Shown here: positions 35,087 to 44,607 of the stretch, piece after piece | How positions within the stretch are numbered: position 1 is the first letter of the stretch | Layout: every line of letters begins with the position of its first letter | Assembly (NCBI GenBank): GCA_024698045.1 | Contig: JAILRS010000037.1 | Coordinates: 1-64,000 of the forward strand | Direction of reading: 5' to 3' | DNA: 64,000 nt | From: Selenomonadaceae bacterium | GTDB lineage: Bacteria > Bacillota > Negativicutes > Selenomonadales > Selenomonadaceae | Position numbers and translations under genes: made by a program | The notes under the pieces: model-generated | Seen by the model: the letters and a program-made list of their open reading frames with translations, nothing else | The model's database searches: none | Told to the model about the DNA's origin: nothing

Positions 35087-36502
35087 TTATAATCCGCGTT
35101 CCGCAGCATTATCATCGCCGGGCTTGACAGGTTTCAAAACATGGGCAGTCAAAAAAATTATCAATTCGGATTCCGTTTTACTTTTGCGGTGATTGCGGAA
35201 CAATGCGCCCAGAAGAGGCAAATCGCCGAGGAAGGGAATTTTACTGACCGATTTTGATTCTTCCGCGCCGATTAGTCCGCCGATAATCATCGGTTCGCCA
35301 TCATGTACGGTTACCGTCGTATCCGCCGAACGCGTATTAAATCGATACGCTTGCATATCGGCGACATATTGCGGCATACTTACTTCCGTGTGAATCGTCG
35401 CGGTTATCGTCCCGTCCTCATTGACGCGCGGTGTGTATTTCAAAATTATACCGGCATCACGATATTCCAGAGAAGTTGTAACGGTTGAATTTGTTGTCTG
35501 TACTTTAGGCACGGGCACTGAACTTCCTACATTAATTACTGCCTCTTTGCCCTGAATCGTCATGACATTGGGGCGCGATAAAATTTTCGCCTTACCGTCT
35601 GTCACCAAAGCATTTATCTTCGCTCCGTAATAAAATTCAAACGGAGTACCCTCGGGACCTCTGCCGAATCTGATTATGCCGTAGCCCGTCGAATCGTTTG
35701 AGTTACGTGTCACTTCCGTTCGTTCGCGATATGTTCCGTACGAATCATAAGTCGTGACATCGCGTTCGGGATATTGCGGCAGCGTCGACCACATCCATTC
35801 CACGCCCAAATTTTTACTTTCGTTTTTATCTATCGCTATAATCTTCGCCTCGACGGATACTTGTTTCAATTCAACATCCAAAGTCGTCAGCAAATTTTTG
35901 ACGCGCTCATATTCCGAAGGAGTAGCGTACAGTACGAGCGCGTTGACTTCGGGATTAACGAACACTCTTTTTGCGCGCGGATCGTCTTCGTCGTCATTCT
36001 TACCGCTTGATGTATTCTTCGTCGTCTTACTTTCGTTGAATGTCGATTTATAAGTCCGTTCGTTCCCGTCTTTATCTTTTATCTTTATCGTTTCGTTAAT
36101 CGGTTTGTTTGTTTCGTCCATATCCAAAGTTTTGTAAACGGCGCGGCGTAAAATATTGGCGTCACCGAATTTGACGGGTAGGACGTAACTTTGCATTGTT
36201 TCCACGGGCGCAAGTGTTGCCGTCAAAATGTAAACATCGGATTCATGTAGGAGTCGCAGATTTTTTATGTTGGCAATGATTTCCAAAATGCGAACGGGAT
36301 CGACATTGTTAACCGATATTGAAATATTTCCCTTGACGGAATCATCTATCAAGACATTTAATCCGCCGCTCTTACCAACGAGGACGATTGTAGCGCGCAA
36401 ATCGGCATCATGCACACTCAATGTCATCGGAGTTGCTTCCGCCGAAGGTGTTACCGTATAAAAAGCCGTCGCCAATATCAGCGGCAGAAATTTTTTCAAC
36501 AT
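35087..36502 (-). CDS. Secretin (PilQ/GspD family)
   Basis: 471 residues. Signal peptide (LKKFLPLILATAFYTVTPSAEA), then STN/N0-like and N1-like domains (MTLSVHDADLRATIVLVGKSGGLNVLIDD; PVRILEIIANIKNLRLLHES), and the secretin pore domain with VEAKIIAIDKNESKNLGVEW, KILSRPNVMTIQGKEAVINVG and DGEPMIIGGLIGAEESKSVSKIPFLGDLPLLGALFRNHR. It forms an outer-membrane channel for type IV pili or type II secretion. Its start (ATG 36502 or TTG 36505) follows the upstream gene directly. It is about the minimal size for a secretin. No ATPase, pilin or PilMNO genes are adjacent. Confidence 0.9.
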   Translation of the reverse strand: MLKKFLPLILATAFYTVTPSAEATPMTLSVHDADLRATIVLVGKSGGLNVLIDDSVKGNISISVNNVDPVRILEIIANIKNLRLLHESDVYILTATLAPVETMQSYVLPVKFGDANILRRAVYKTLDMDETNKPINETIKIKDKDGNERTYKSTFNESKTTKNTSSGKNDDEDDPRAKRVFVNPEVNALVLYATPSEYERVKNLLTTLDVELKQVSVEAKIIAIDKNESKNLGVEWMWSTLPQYPERDVTTYDSYGTYRERTEVTRNSNDSTGYGIIRFGRGPEGTPFEFYYGAKINALVTDGKAKILSRPNVMTIQGKEAVINVGSSVPVPKVQTTNSTVTTSLEYRDAGIILKYTPRVNEDGTITATIHTEVSMPQYVADMQAYRFNTRSADTTVTVHDGEPMIIGGLIGAEESKSVSKIPFLGDLPLLGALFRNHRKSKTESELIIFLTAHVLKPVKPGDDNAAERGL

Positions 36503-36505
36503 CAA

Positions 36506-37126
36506 TCATTCCAACTCCCTTTGCATATATACACGAGAATTATCCGTGAACAATACGAAATCCGCCGTGATATCCGCTATTTGTCGTCCGTTTATTTCGT
36601 CGCCTATCGTCAAGAAAATTGTCTCGTTTCCGCGTAAAAACATTGCCGTTTTGATTCCGCCTATCGCCACGCCCGTCAACATGACTTTTTCCTTAGATTT
36701 GGGAATTATCGGCGGCTGAATCATTGTTACCGACGGCGGCGCGGTTGAATTTGTCGGGACGGTTTTACTTTCCGGCTTCGGTTTTTCTTCGCCGATAAAA
36801 GGATTTGATATTGTCAAGCGTTCGGCATTTGCTCCCAAAACTAATTTAACATCGCGCGGAAGTTTTTCGGTCGCCAGCGGTTTAACCGGTAAATCTTTCG
36901 TCGCAGGTTTCGGAACTGTCTGCGCAGGTTTATTTTCCGTGACTGTTTGTGTTTGCTCAATTTTCGGCGGCGCATTCAAATCTATATCTTCACCGCCCGA
37001 ACTGTCTTCCGTCGTCAAAATCACCAATAAAAATATCACGCAGACAACCATAACGATTGCGCGAGCTTTGTGTTCTTTTAATTCGTTCAGTTCGTTTGTT
37101 AAGTACTCTTTCAATTTATCGGGCAT
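36506..37126 (-). CDS. Secretin-associated inner-membrane protein (PilP/GspC-like)
   Basis: 206 residues. A short charged cytoplasmic N-terminus, one membrane helix (about 23-38), a Pro/Lys/Thr-rich linker, then a beta-rich domain near 145-206 (VMLTGVAIGGIKTAMFLRGNETIFLTIGDEING, short core: TIGDEINGRQIADITADFV). This is the layout of the homology-region domain of GspC and PilP, which dock onto the secretin N-domain. Gene order and zero spacing to the secretin support that role. No sequence signature separates GspC from PilP here. Confidence 0.72.
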   Translation of the reverse strand: MPDKLKEYLTNELNELKEHKARAIVMVVCVIFLLVILTTEDSSGGEDIDLNAPPKIEQTQTVTENKPAQTVPKPATKDLPVKPLATEKLPRDVKLVLGANAERLTISNPFIGEEKPKPESKTVPTNSTAPPSVTMIQPPIIPKSKEKVMLTGVAIGGIKTAMFLRGNETIFLTIGDEINGRQIADITADFVLFTDNSRVYMQRELE

Positions 37127-37291
37127 GACAAATCTCCGTCGACTGTTTGCTTTTGATTTGCTTTAAAGTAATTTGCAATAATTTATCATACGTCTGCCGC
37201 CTTTTCAACGTAAAAATTTCATGTTCTATTCATAGACTTTTCAATGCTTTTAAGTTACACTCCACTAAAACTCTGAAAGGAGAATGTAATT

Positions 37292-38899
37292 TTGTTTGAC
37301 CAAAAATTTACTCGCAGAGAGTTTTTAAAAATATCGGCATTAACTTCGTTGGCGTTTGCCGTACCGAATTTTTTTACGGACGTCGACAAAGTTTTCGCTG
37401 CTCACAAAGATTGCACGATAAAAACACGCTACGGAACATATAAAGGATTCGTAGGGAAAAAAGGCGTGCAAACATGGCTTGGCATTCCCTACGCAAAACC
37501 GCCTATTGATTCACTACGGTGGCATTCGCCCGAAATGCTCGACCCGTCCGACAAAATTTTCAACGCCAAAAAATTCGGCTTCTCTCCTTTGCAAGACATT
37601 GACGAAGTAGAACCTGCCTCACTGAATGAACAGAGCGAAGATTGTTTGACACTCAATATTTGGACGAGTGACGCGACAAAGCGCAAACCTGTCATGGTCT
37701 TTATTCCCGGCGGCGGTTTTATCAACGGCGGATCCGGCGACCCACTTTACGACGGGAATTTTTTCGCCGCAAATAATGATGTCGTCTTCGTTACGATTAA
37801 CTATCGGCTGAACGTTTTCGGCTTTATGAATTTTTCTTCGATTGATTCTTCCTACGAAAGTAGCGGCTACTTAGGTATACAAGATCAAGTCATGGCGTTG
37901 AAATGGGTAAAGGAGAACATAGAGAATTTTGGTGGCGACCCCGATAATATAACAATCTTCGGCGAAAGTGCGGGCGCGGCATCCGTCATGCTGTTGAGTG
38001 TTACACCTGCCGCGCGCGGTCTTTTTGATAAAGTCATTTCGCAATCAGGTCATTTGACCTTTTATCACCCGCCCGAAGAATCCGTCAAACTTGCGGAACA
38101 TTTTATGGAGTTCGGCGGCTTCAAAAATATGGACGAGCTAAGAAATAAATCCGCAGAAGAAATTCGTAAAATCTACGAGAATTTTATATTAGTGCGTATG
38201 CTTTCAACCGAAATTGATTATTTCCCGACTGCCGACGGAAAATTTTTGCCGCTTAATCCTTTCAAAGCTTTGATGAACGGAGCCGCCAAAGATATTAAAT
38301 TCATGACCGGCACGACGGAGGGAGAATATTTTTACTGGCTACTGTATTACGAAGAATTTATTGACATCATGCCGGATTTCCATGCGAAGATTAATCCCGT
38401 AATTTACAACGAAAATTTTACAAACAACATGGACATTTACAGAGCGTGGCGAAAAAATCATCCCGAAATTAAACTCGATGACACTTTAGGCTACCTTGCT
38501 TTTGCCAATCAACTTGACTGGCGTGTCGGACAAGAATTGGCGGCGGAATATCAATCCAAATACAACGACGTATATTTTTATCTGTTTAGTCAAAAATCGC
38601 CGATTGAAAAATTGGGCTCCTGTCATGCTATTGATTTGCCTTTCGTCTTCGGCAATCCTTCGCCGGATATCGAAGGCAAACCCGATAAGAATTTAATCAA
38701 GCAGGTACAAGCAACATGGACGGCATTCGCAACGACCGGCAAACCCGATAACGATTTAATACCCGAATGGAAAAAATACGCCGCGGATAATCGTCAGACC
38801 ATGGAGATTAACGCGAAAGGTTGGGCGTGTCACAAAGATTTGAATGCGCAGACTTTGGGCGAACTGCGTTATCTGTACGAAGATAATTTGTTGAAGTGA
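37292..38899 (+). CDS. Tat-exported type B carboxylesterase
   Basis: 535-residue alpha/beta hydrolase. The N-terminus FTRREFLKISALTS is a twin-arginine signal followed by a hydrophobic stretch, so export of a folded enzyme is expected. Carboxylesterase features: GIPYAKPP, SEDCLTLNIW, oxyanion hole PGGGFINGG, nucleophile Ser in FGESAGAAS (near residue 226), acid region TGTTEGEYF and catalytic His in GSCHAIDLPFVFG. It hydrolyses carboxylic esters; the substrate is unknown. TTG 37292 follows AAAGGAG. A strong terminator follows. Confidence 0.9.
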   Translation: MFDQKFTRREFLKISALTSLAFAVPNFFTDVDKVFAAHKDCTIKTRYGTYKGFVGKKGVQTWLGIPYAKPPIDSLRWHSPEMLDPSDKIFNAKKFGFSPLQDIDEVEPASLNEQSEDCLTLNIWTSDATKRKPVMVFIPGGGFINGGSGDPLYDGNFFAANNDVVFVTINYRLNVFGFMNFSSIDSSYESSGYLGIQDQVMALKWVKENIENFGGDPDNITIFGESAGAASVMLLSVTPAARGLFDKVISQSGHLTFYHPPEESVKLAEHFMEFGGFKNMDELRNKSAEEIRKIYENFILVRMLSTEIDYFPTADGKFLPLNPFKALMNGAAKDIKFMTGTTEGEYFYWLLYYEEFIDIMPDFHAKINPVIYNENFTNNMDIYRAWRKNHPEIKLDDTLGYLAFANQLDWRVGQELAAEYQSKYNDVYFYLFSQKSPIEKLGSCHAIDLPFVFGNPSPDIEGKPDKNLIKQVQATWTAFATTGKPDNDLIPEWKKYAADNRQTMEINAKGWACHKDLNAQTLGELRYLYEDNLLK

Positions 38900-38933
38900 A
38901 CGCAAAAATTTTTAATAATCATATCGGATTTTC

Positions 38934-38960
38934 GGAGGCAACTTGTGTTGTCTCCTTTTT
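38934..38960 (+). terminator. Terminator after the carboxylesterase gene
   Basis: GGAGGCAAC (38934-38942) paired with GTTGTCTCC (38947-38955), loop TTGT, then TTTTT. Confidence 0.9.
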
Positions 38961-39819
38961 AAACGGCACGACAAATCTCGAGAAATTTTTTTATCGAATC
39001 GGTCAGATATTTATTGCGGTGATATACAATGCGGAAATTTCTTTCAAAGCGTATGTCGTCAACTTTAAATTCGATTAATTTACCCTGCGCCAATTCGTCA
39101 CCTACAACTCGTTCGGATAAAACCGCTACGCCCAAATGAGCCGCCACGGCTTTTTTTATGCTGTCGGAATTGTTATAGACGCCGACAATTTTCGGAACTA
39201 TTTGGTGCATCGCCATAACCTGTTCAAAAAGATTTCTTGTGCCGCTACCCTCTTCGCGCGTGATAAACGACATTAAATTAATTTCATCTTTATCGTGTCG
39301 TTTACTTCCGTCGGGCGCGTCGATAAAAATCAATTCGTCATCCATGAAGGGAATTTCTTTCAAGTATTCGGATTGAATTTTGCCCTCGACAAGAGCGATA
39401 TCTAATTCGTCCCTCAACAAATATTCTTCCAAAGTTGCGGTGTTATGGATACGGGATTGCACGGGAATATTCGGCATTATCTCCTTGAATTTGCCGAGAA
39501 ACGGAATGAAAATACTTTCGCCGATACTCAAAGTTGCTCCCACCCGTAAAGGTGATACCGCAGAAAAATTTCGCAAAGCACTTTCGGTCTGTTCGGTCAA
39601 ACCGATAATGTGTCGCGCGTATTCTTGTAACTCCCTTCCCGCATTCGTGATAAAAAGTTTTTTCCCGAGCCGTTCAAATAATCTAACGTTGTAGTGTTCT
39701 TCCAATTCATGTATCGCTTGACTTACAGACGGTTGAGAGATATGCATTTTTTCCGCCGCTCTGGTCATACCGTCTTCGTCGCATACTTGGAGGAAAATAT
39801 TTAGGTGCCGCAATGTCAT
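38959..39819 (-). CDS. LysR-family transcriptional regulator
   Basis: 286 residues: winged helix-turn-helix at the N-terminus (MTRAAEKMHISQPSVSQAIHELEEHYNVRLFER) shown by its core SQPSVSQAIHELE, then a substrate-binding effector domain (LRVGATLSIGESIFIPFL; EGSGTRNLF). The STREEGSGTR-like segment is typical of CysB/CbbR/YeiE-type members. It is divergent from the YeiH transporter gene with 116 bp between them, so it most likely controls that gene and itself from the shared region. The co-inducer is unknown. Confidence 0.92.
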   Translation of the reverse strand: MTLRHLNIFLQVCDEDGMTRAAEKMHISQPSVSQAIHELEEHYNVRLFERLGKKLFITNAGRELQEYARHIIGLTEQTESALRNFSAVSPLRVGATLSIGESIFIPFLGKFKEIMPNIPVQSRIHNTATLEEYLLRDELDIALVEGKIQSEYLKEIPFMDDELIFIDAPDGSKRHDKDEINLMSFITREEGSGTRNLFEQVMAMHQIVPKIVGVYNNSDSIKKAVAAHLGVAVLSERVVGDELAQGKLIEFKVDDIRFERNFRIVYHRNKYLTDSIKKFLEICRAV

Positions 39820-39935
39820 AAGTTCTTGCCTCTGTCCATAATGTATTTGCTATCAAAATTATCACATCATAGTATTTTACACATTACGGCGCAAAAGTTA
39901 GAATGCCCTAGGAAAAAATTTTTGGAGGTCGTTAC

Positions 39936-40919
39936 ATGAAAATCGAATACATCAAGGGAATAATTTTTGCGTTAATATTTGCGGTACCGGCGTGGCTTTT
40001 GGGTCAACATTTCCCGATAATCGGCGCGCCCGTCTTCGGAATTTTATTGGGTATGCTCTTCGCCAATTTTAAGCGTCCCGAATCCTTTAACTGCGGCATC
40101 ACCTTCACGGGTAAAAAAATTTTGCAGTACGCTATCATTCTGTTAGGTTTTGAAATGAATTTCTTCCATGTACTTGATGTCGGCTCGCAATCTTTTTCGG
40201 TCATGATTTTTACTTTGATGACTGCGTTCGGCGTTGCGTGGAGTGTCGGCAAACTTTTAAAGCTTGAACGAAATACGACAACTCTTATCGGCGCGGGGAC
40301 TGCCATTTGCGGCGGTTCTGCTATCGCTGCCGTTGCTCCCGTTATCGGCGCGAAAGACAAAGATATTGCCTTCTCCATATCGACGATTTTTTTATTCAAC
40401 GTGATTGCGGTATTTGTCTTCCCAATCTTCGGGCACGCGGTTAACATGACGGATTTCGGATTCGGTATGTGGGCAGGTACCGCGATAAATGATACATCTT
40501 CCGTCGTCGCGGCAGGATATTCTTACAGTGAGACCGCCGGCGATTTCGCTACAATTGTCAAACTTACTCGTGCCTTAATGATTGTACCCGTATGTTTAAT
40601 CTTCGCCTTCTTCACCGCACGCGAACATAATAATAACTCTCAAGGTTTTAACTTCATGAAAATTTTTCCGTTCTTTATCCTATGGTTCGTCGTCGCCGCC
40701 GTCATTAATACAATCGGATTTTTGCCGACGGAAATATCTCATGCTTTAGGTACATGCGGAAAATTTTGTATCGTCTTGGCGATGTGCGCCATCGGTCTTA
40801 ATACAAAACTTTCGGAACTGATTCATCACGGATTGCGCCCGATTATCTTAGGGCTTTGTTGTTGGATTGCCGTTGCATTGACTTCCCTTTTAGTTCAGCA
40901 TATTATCGGCATGATGTAA
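39936..40919 (+). CDS. YeiH-family (UPF0324) putative sulfate/sulfonate exporter
   Basis: 327 residues with about ten membrane helices. Conserved stretches: GAPVFGILLGMLFAN, KKILQYAIILLGFEMNF, LIGAGTAICGGSAIAAVAPVI, GMWAGTAINDTSSVVAAGYSYSE and TRALMIVPVCL. It is annotated as a putative sulfate exporter by family; the substrate has not been settled. The pairing with a divergent LysR gene mirrors yeiE-yeiH in enterobacteria. The aminotransferase gene follows 30 bp downstream and may share its transcript. Confidence 0.88.
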   Translation: MKIEYIKGIIFALIFAVPAWLLGQHFPIIGAPVFGILLGMLFANFKRPESFNCGITFTGKKILQYAIILLGFEMNFFHVLDVGSQSFSVMIFTLMTAFGVAWSVGKLLKLERNTTTLIGAGTAICGGSAIAAVAPVIGAKDKDIAFSISTIFLFNVIAVFVFPIFGHAVNMTDFGFGMWAGTAINDTSSVVAAGYSYSETAGDFATIVKLTRALMIVPVCLIFAFFTAREHNNNSQGFNFMKIFPFFILWFVVAAVINTIGFLPTEISHALGTCGKFCIVLAMCAIGLNTKLSELIHHGLRPIILGLCCWIAVALTSLLVQHIIGMM

Positions 40920-40949
40920 TGACCTAAAAATTTTTGGGAGGAAGATAAC

Positions 40950-42110
40950 TTGAACTTTGCAAAGCGTATGAATAATTTCGGCGAAGGTGTTTTTGCACGA
41001 CTTGCCGCTATGAAACGGGAAAAAATTTCTTCGGGTGCGCAGGTAATTGATTTGTCAATCGGTGCGCCCAATATTCCGCCGCCGCCCCATGTCATGAAAG
41101 TTTTATCCGATGAGGCTTTAAAGCCCGAAAATTATGTTTACGCGATAACCGATACGAAAGATTTATTAAACGAAGTCAGTCAATGGTATCAACGCCGCTA
41201 CGGTGTGGATATCGACCCCGATACGGAAATTTGTTCGCTATGGGGTTCGCAGGAAGGTCTTTCGCATATTGCGCTGACGATTATCGACGAAGGCGATTTA
41301 ACTTTGGTACCCGATCCCTGTTATCCGATTTTCGCCGACGGTGCAAAACTTGCGGGCTCCCAACTTTACTTCATGCCGCAACTCAAAGAAAACGATTATA
41401 TCATTCAGCTTGACGATATTCCGCGCGAAGTTGCTACCCGTGCCAAATTTATGGTTGTATCTTATCCGAATAATCCCACGACCGCGATTGCTCCGCCCGA
41501 ATTTTACGAACGTCTCATTGATTTCGCTAAGCGTAACGATATTATCGTACTGCATGACAATGCTTACAGCGAATTGGTTTTCGATGGCGCACGCGGTTTT
41601 AGTTTCTTGAGTTTCGACGGCGCAAAGGATGTCGGTGTAGAATTTAATTCACTGTCGAAAACTTACGGCATAGCCGGAGCGCGTGTAGGATTCTGTTTGG
41701 GTAATCGTGATGTCGTTTCACGCGTCAAGCTCCTCAAAAGCAATATCGACTACGGTTTATTTTTACCGATTCAACGCGCGGCGATTGCGGCATTACAAAG
41801 TCCGCAGGAAGTTATCGATAAAACTCGCGCGGCTTATATCGAACGCCGTGATGCTTTGGTTGACGGTTTATGTGCGGCAGGTTGGCAGATGGATAAACCA
41901 AAGGCAACTATGTTTGTTTGGGCACCCGTACCAAAAAATTTCGGCACCTCCGAAGAATTTGTCACATATCTTCTGGATAAAACAAATGTCATGGTTACAC
42001 CGGGCTCGGCATTCGGCGTACGCGGCGAGGGTTTTGTCCGTATGGCTCTCGTTCAAACTTCCGATGTCATGCGTCAAGTTGCAGAACATGTCAAACTAAT
42101 TTTCAAGTGA
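40950..42110 (+). CDS. Class I/II aminotransferase (LL-diaminopimelate aminotransferase-like)
   Basis: 386-residue PLP enzyme. VIDLSIGAPNIPPPP, the ring-stacking region SLWGSQEGLSHIA, NPTT in SYPNNPTTAIAP, HDNAYSELVFDG (Asp to the pyridine N), Schiff-base Lys in NSLSKTYGIAGARVGF and the C-terminal Arg in GEGFVRMALV are all present. Length and FAKRMNNFGEGVFARLAAMK start resemble the DapL/alanine aminotransferase group. The substrate cannot be fixed: LL-DAP, aspartate or alanine are candidates. TTG 40950 follows GGGAGGAAG. Confidence 0.85.
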   Translation: MNFAKRMNNFGEGVFARLAAMKREKISSGAQVIDLSIGAPNIPPPPHVMKVLSDEALKPENYVYAITDTKDLLNEVSQWYQRRYGVDIDPDTEICSLWGSQEGLSHIALTIIDEGDLTLVPDPCYPIFADGAKLAGSQLYFMPQLKENDYIIQLDDIPREVATRAKFMVVSYPNNPTTAIAPPEFYERLIDFAKRNDIIVLHDNAYSELVFDGARGFSFLSFDGAKDVGVEFNSLSKTYGIAGARVGFCLGNRDVVSRVKLLKSNIDYGLFLPIQRAAIAALQSPQEVIDKTRAAYIERRDALVDGLCAAGWQMDKPKATMFVWAPVPKNFGTSEEFVTYLLDKTNVMVTPGSAFGVRGEGFVRMALVQTSDVMRQVAEHVKLIFK

Positions 42111-42411
42111 CCGATTTATTTTGTTATACTTCAAAATCTGCGCAGAATTATAATTTCGATTAATGGACGACTTCGGGCGATTTTCGACGTCAATCATAAA
42201 CGCTGATTATTAATTTCCTCCGAGCCAACGCAAAATTGACTTTCCAAATCGATAAATTTTGTTTATGGATAATTTTCCCCTCAAATTGCCTGTCACGATA
42301 AATTTTGCTTATGGAATTTTTACGGCGTCACGGAAAATTTTTCAAAAATATTATAGCGTATTAGCGTACAAAAAAAGCGGCATGTTCCCTTCGGAGCAGC
42401 CGCCGATTTTT
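42111..42411. other. 301-bp intergenic region with 20-bp direct repeats
   Basis: Between convergent genes. It holds two copies of CGATAAATTTTGyTTATGGA (42250-42269 and 42296-42315) at a 46-bp offset and the sufB terminator at 42369-42410. No gene was found. Confidence 0.55.
42369..42410 (-). terminator. Terminator of the sufCB operon
   Basis: On the minus strand GCGGC pairs with GCCGC across an inner CTCC/GGGA stem, followed by TTTTTTT. Confidence 0.8.
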
Positions 42412-43806
42412 TTAGAGTTGTCCTTCCAATTCCAAGTTAATCAGGTTATTCATTTCCACAGCATATTCCAACGGTAATTCTTTGGCAATCGGCTCGACGA
42501 AACCACGCACTATCATTGCTCGTGCTTCGTCCTCCGAAATACCGCGCGCCATCAAATAAAAGACTGCCTCTTCGGATATACGCCCGATTTTTGCCTCGTG
42601 CCCGATATCTGCCTCGTCGCCCTCTATATCCATTATCGGCAATGTATCCGATTTTGATTTGTCGTCAAGCATGAGCGATTCGCAGTTGACGGAACATTTT
42701 GCGTGCGGAGCATTCTTAGTGACTTTAACCGCCGAACGATAAGTAGCTGCGCCGCCCGACTTTGATATCGTACGTGTGTTAATGTTCGCTGAGGTATTCG
42801 GTGCCGCATGCACGACAATCGCACCCGTATCCAAATTTTGTCCTCTGCCCGCAAATGTCACGCCCGTAAATTCACAGCGTGCGCCTTCGCCATGCAAAAC
42901 ACTGCACGGGTAAAGCATCGACACATGAGAACCAAAAGAGCCGCTTACCCATTCGATTAGTCCGTCTTTCTCGACAAGTGCCCTTTTCGTATTTAAATTC
43001 ATCATGTTACGCGACCAATTTTCTATTGTAGAGTAACGGAGCCGCGCACCTTCCTTGACAAACAATTCTACACAACCTGCATGCAAATTAGTTACGTTGT
43101 AGCGCGGAGCCGAACACCCTTCGATAAAATGAAGATTTGCCCCCGGCTCTACGATTATCAATGTGTGTTCAAATTGTCCTGCTCCTGCAGCATTGAGACG
43201 GAAGTAAGATTGCAAAGGTATTTTCACATCAACTCCTGCAGGTACGTAGACGAAACTGCCGCCCGACCATACTGCTCCGTGTAGTGCCGCAAATTTATGG
43301 TCTTTCGGCGGTACCAACGTCATGAAGTATTCGCGGACTATATCTTCGTGTTCAATCAGTGCCGTTTCCATATCCGTATAGACTACGCCCAAATCCGTCA
43401 ATCGTTTCTGCACACTGTGATAAACAACTTCCGAATCATATTGCGCACCTACACCGGCAAGAGATTTTTTTTCGGCATCGGGTATTCCCAATCTGTCAAA
43501 CGTACTTTTGATTTCGTCGGGCACTTGTGACCAATCATCTACTTGTTTTGCATTCGGCTTGACGTAGGTAACTATCTCGTTCATATCGAGTTCGCTGATA
43601 TCGGCTCCCCATTGCGGTAATGATATTTTTCTGTACGTCTCCAAAGATTTCAATCTAAATTCCAACATCCACGCAGGATCTTTCTTCCGCGCGGATATAT
43701 CGCGAATAATTTCTTCGGTTAATCCCGCATCCGATTTGTAAATCGATTTGTCTTCATCGCGCACGTCATACAGTGCCCTTTCGATGTCTTGTATGTAATT
43801 CTTCAT
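42412..43806 (-). CDS. sufB: Fe-S cluster scaffold protein SufB
   Basis: 464 residues, the usual SufB size. Typical segments: ALHGAVWSGGSFVYVPAGV, FEHTLIIVEPGANLHFIEGCSAP, SFGSHVSMLYPC and the conserved Cys/His positions toward EADIGHEAKIGRISEEAVFYLMARGI. SufB with the ATPase SufC builds Fe-S clusters for transfer to apoproteins. It overlaps sufC by 4 bp (ATGA). SufD, SufS and SufU are absent here; a SufBC-only unit is common in anaerobes, where it is considered the minimal system. Confidence 0.95.
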   Translation of the reverse strand: MKNYIQDIERALYDVRDEDKSIYKSDAGLTEEIIRDISARKKDPAWMLEFRLKSLETYRKISLPQWGADISELDMNEIVTYVKPNAKQVDDWSQVPDEIKSTFDRLGIPDAEKKSLAGVGAQYDSEVVYHSVQKRLTDLGVVYTDMETALIEHEDIVREYFMTLVPPKDHKFAALHGAVWSGGSFVYVPAGVDVKIPLQSYFRLNAAGAGQFEHTLIIVEPGANLHFIEGCSAPRYNVTNLHAGCVELFVKEGARLRYSTIENWSRNMMNLNTKRALVEKDGLIEWVSGSFGSHVSMLYPCSVLHGEGARCEFTGVTFAGRGQNLDTGAIVVHAAPNTSANINTRTISKSGGAATYRSAVKVTKNAPHAKCSVNCESLMLDDKSKSDTLPIMDIEGDEADIGHEAKIGRISEEAVFYLMARGISEDEARAMIVRGFVEPIAKELPLEYAVEMNNLINLELEGQL

Positions 43807-44537
43807 GATTCGACCTCGAATTGCGAATAACCGTGCTCGGCGACTTCGCTTACCAATTCTGCGCCACCGCTCTTCACTATTCGTCCGTTAAGCAAAATAT
43901 GTGCGTGCGTGACAGGTAAATGTTTCAATATCTGCGCATTGTGGGTGATGATTATGCACGAATTATTTTCATTGTGGAATTTCGCCACACCACTCGAGAC
44001 TATTTGTACCGCGTCGACGTCAAGTCCCGAATCCGTTTCATCAAGCAAGGCAAGTTTCGGATTGAGTGTCAGTAACTGTAAAATTTCGTTGCGTTTCTTT
44101 TCGCCGCCGCTGAATCCTACATTCATATATCGTCCCGCATATTCCGGATTGATTTGCAGTTCCTCCATCAATTTCAGTAACTCTTTGTGAAACTGCAGAA
44201 TTTTTATTTTGTCGCCCGTTATCGCCTGCTTTGACGTACGCAACATATTTTCGACCGTTATGCCCGGTATTTCTTCCGGATTTTGGAACGATAAAAATAT
44301 TCCGCGCCGCGCTCTTTCGTAAGTCTTCAGCTTCGTTAAATCTTCGCCCTCGAAATAAATCGTGCCCTCGGTTATTTCATATTTAGGATGACCGAGAATT
44401 GCATTCATCAATGTCGATTTGCCCGCGCCGTTCGCTCCCAATACTACATGTATTTCGCCCGTAGATACTTCCAAATTCAAGCCGCGAAGGATTTCTTTTT
44501 CTCCTGCGCAGACGTGAAGATTATTTATTTTAAGCAA
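43803..44537 (-). CDS. sufC: Fe-S cluster assembly ATPase SufC
   Basis: 244-residue ABC-type ATPase: Walker A GANGAGKST, YEITEGTIYFEGEDLT typical of SufC, signature FSGGEKKRNEILQ, Walker B LALLDETDSGLDVDA and switch His in ITHNAQIL. It drives conformational change in SufB. TTG 44537 lies behind AGGAGGCGA. First gene of the sufC-sufB pair, 70 bp downstream of aspS on the same strand. Confidence 0.96.
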   Translation of the reverse strand: MLKINNLHVCAGEKEILRGLNLEVSTGEIHVVLGANGAGKSTLMNAILGHPKYEITEGTIYFEGEDLTKLKTYERARRGIFLSFQNPEEIPGITVENMLRTSKQAITGDKIKILQFHKELLKLMEELQINPEYAGRYMNVGFSGGEKKRNEILQLLTLNPKLALLDETDSGLDVDAVQIVSSGVAKFHNENNSCIIITHNAQILKHLPVTHAHILLNGRIVKSGGAELVSEVAEHGYSQFEVES

Positions 44538-44607
44538 ATGAATCGCCTCCTATTCGGGTTGTGAAATCTTTTGCCGCGGCAGGGACTGTATTTTTTTTCG
44601 ATTAATT

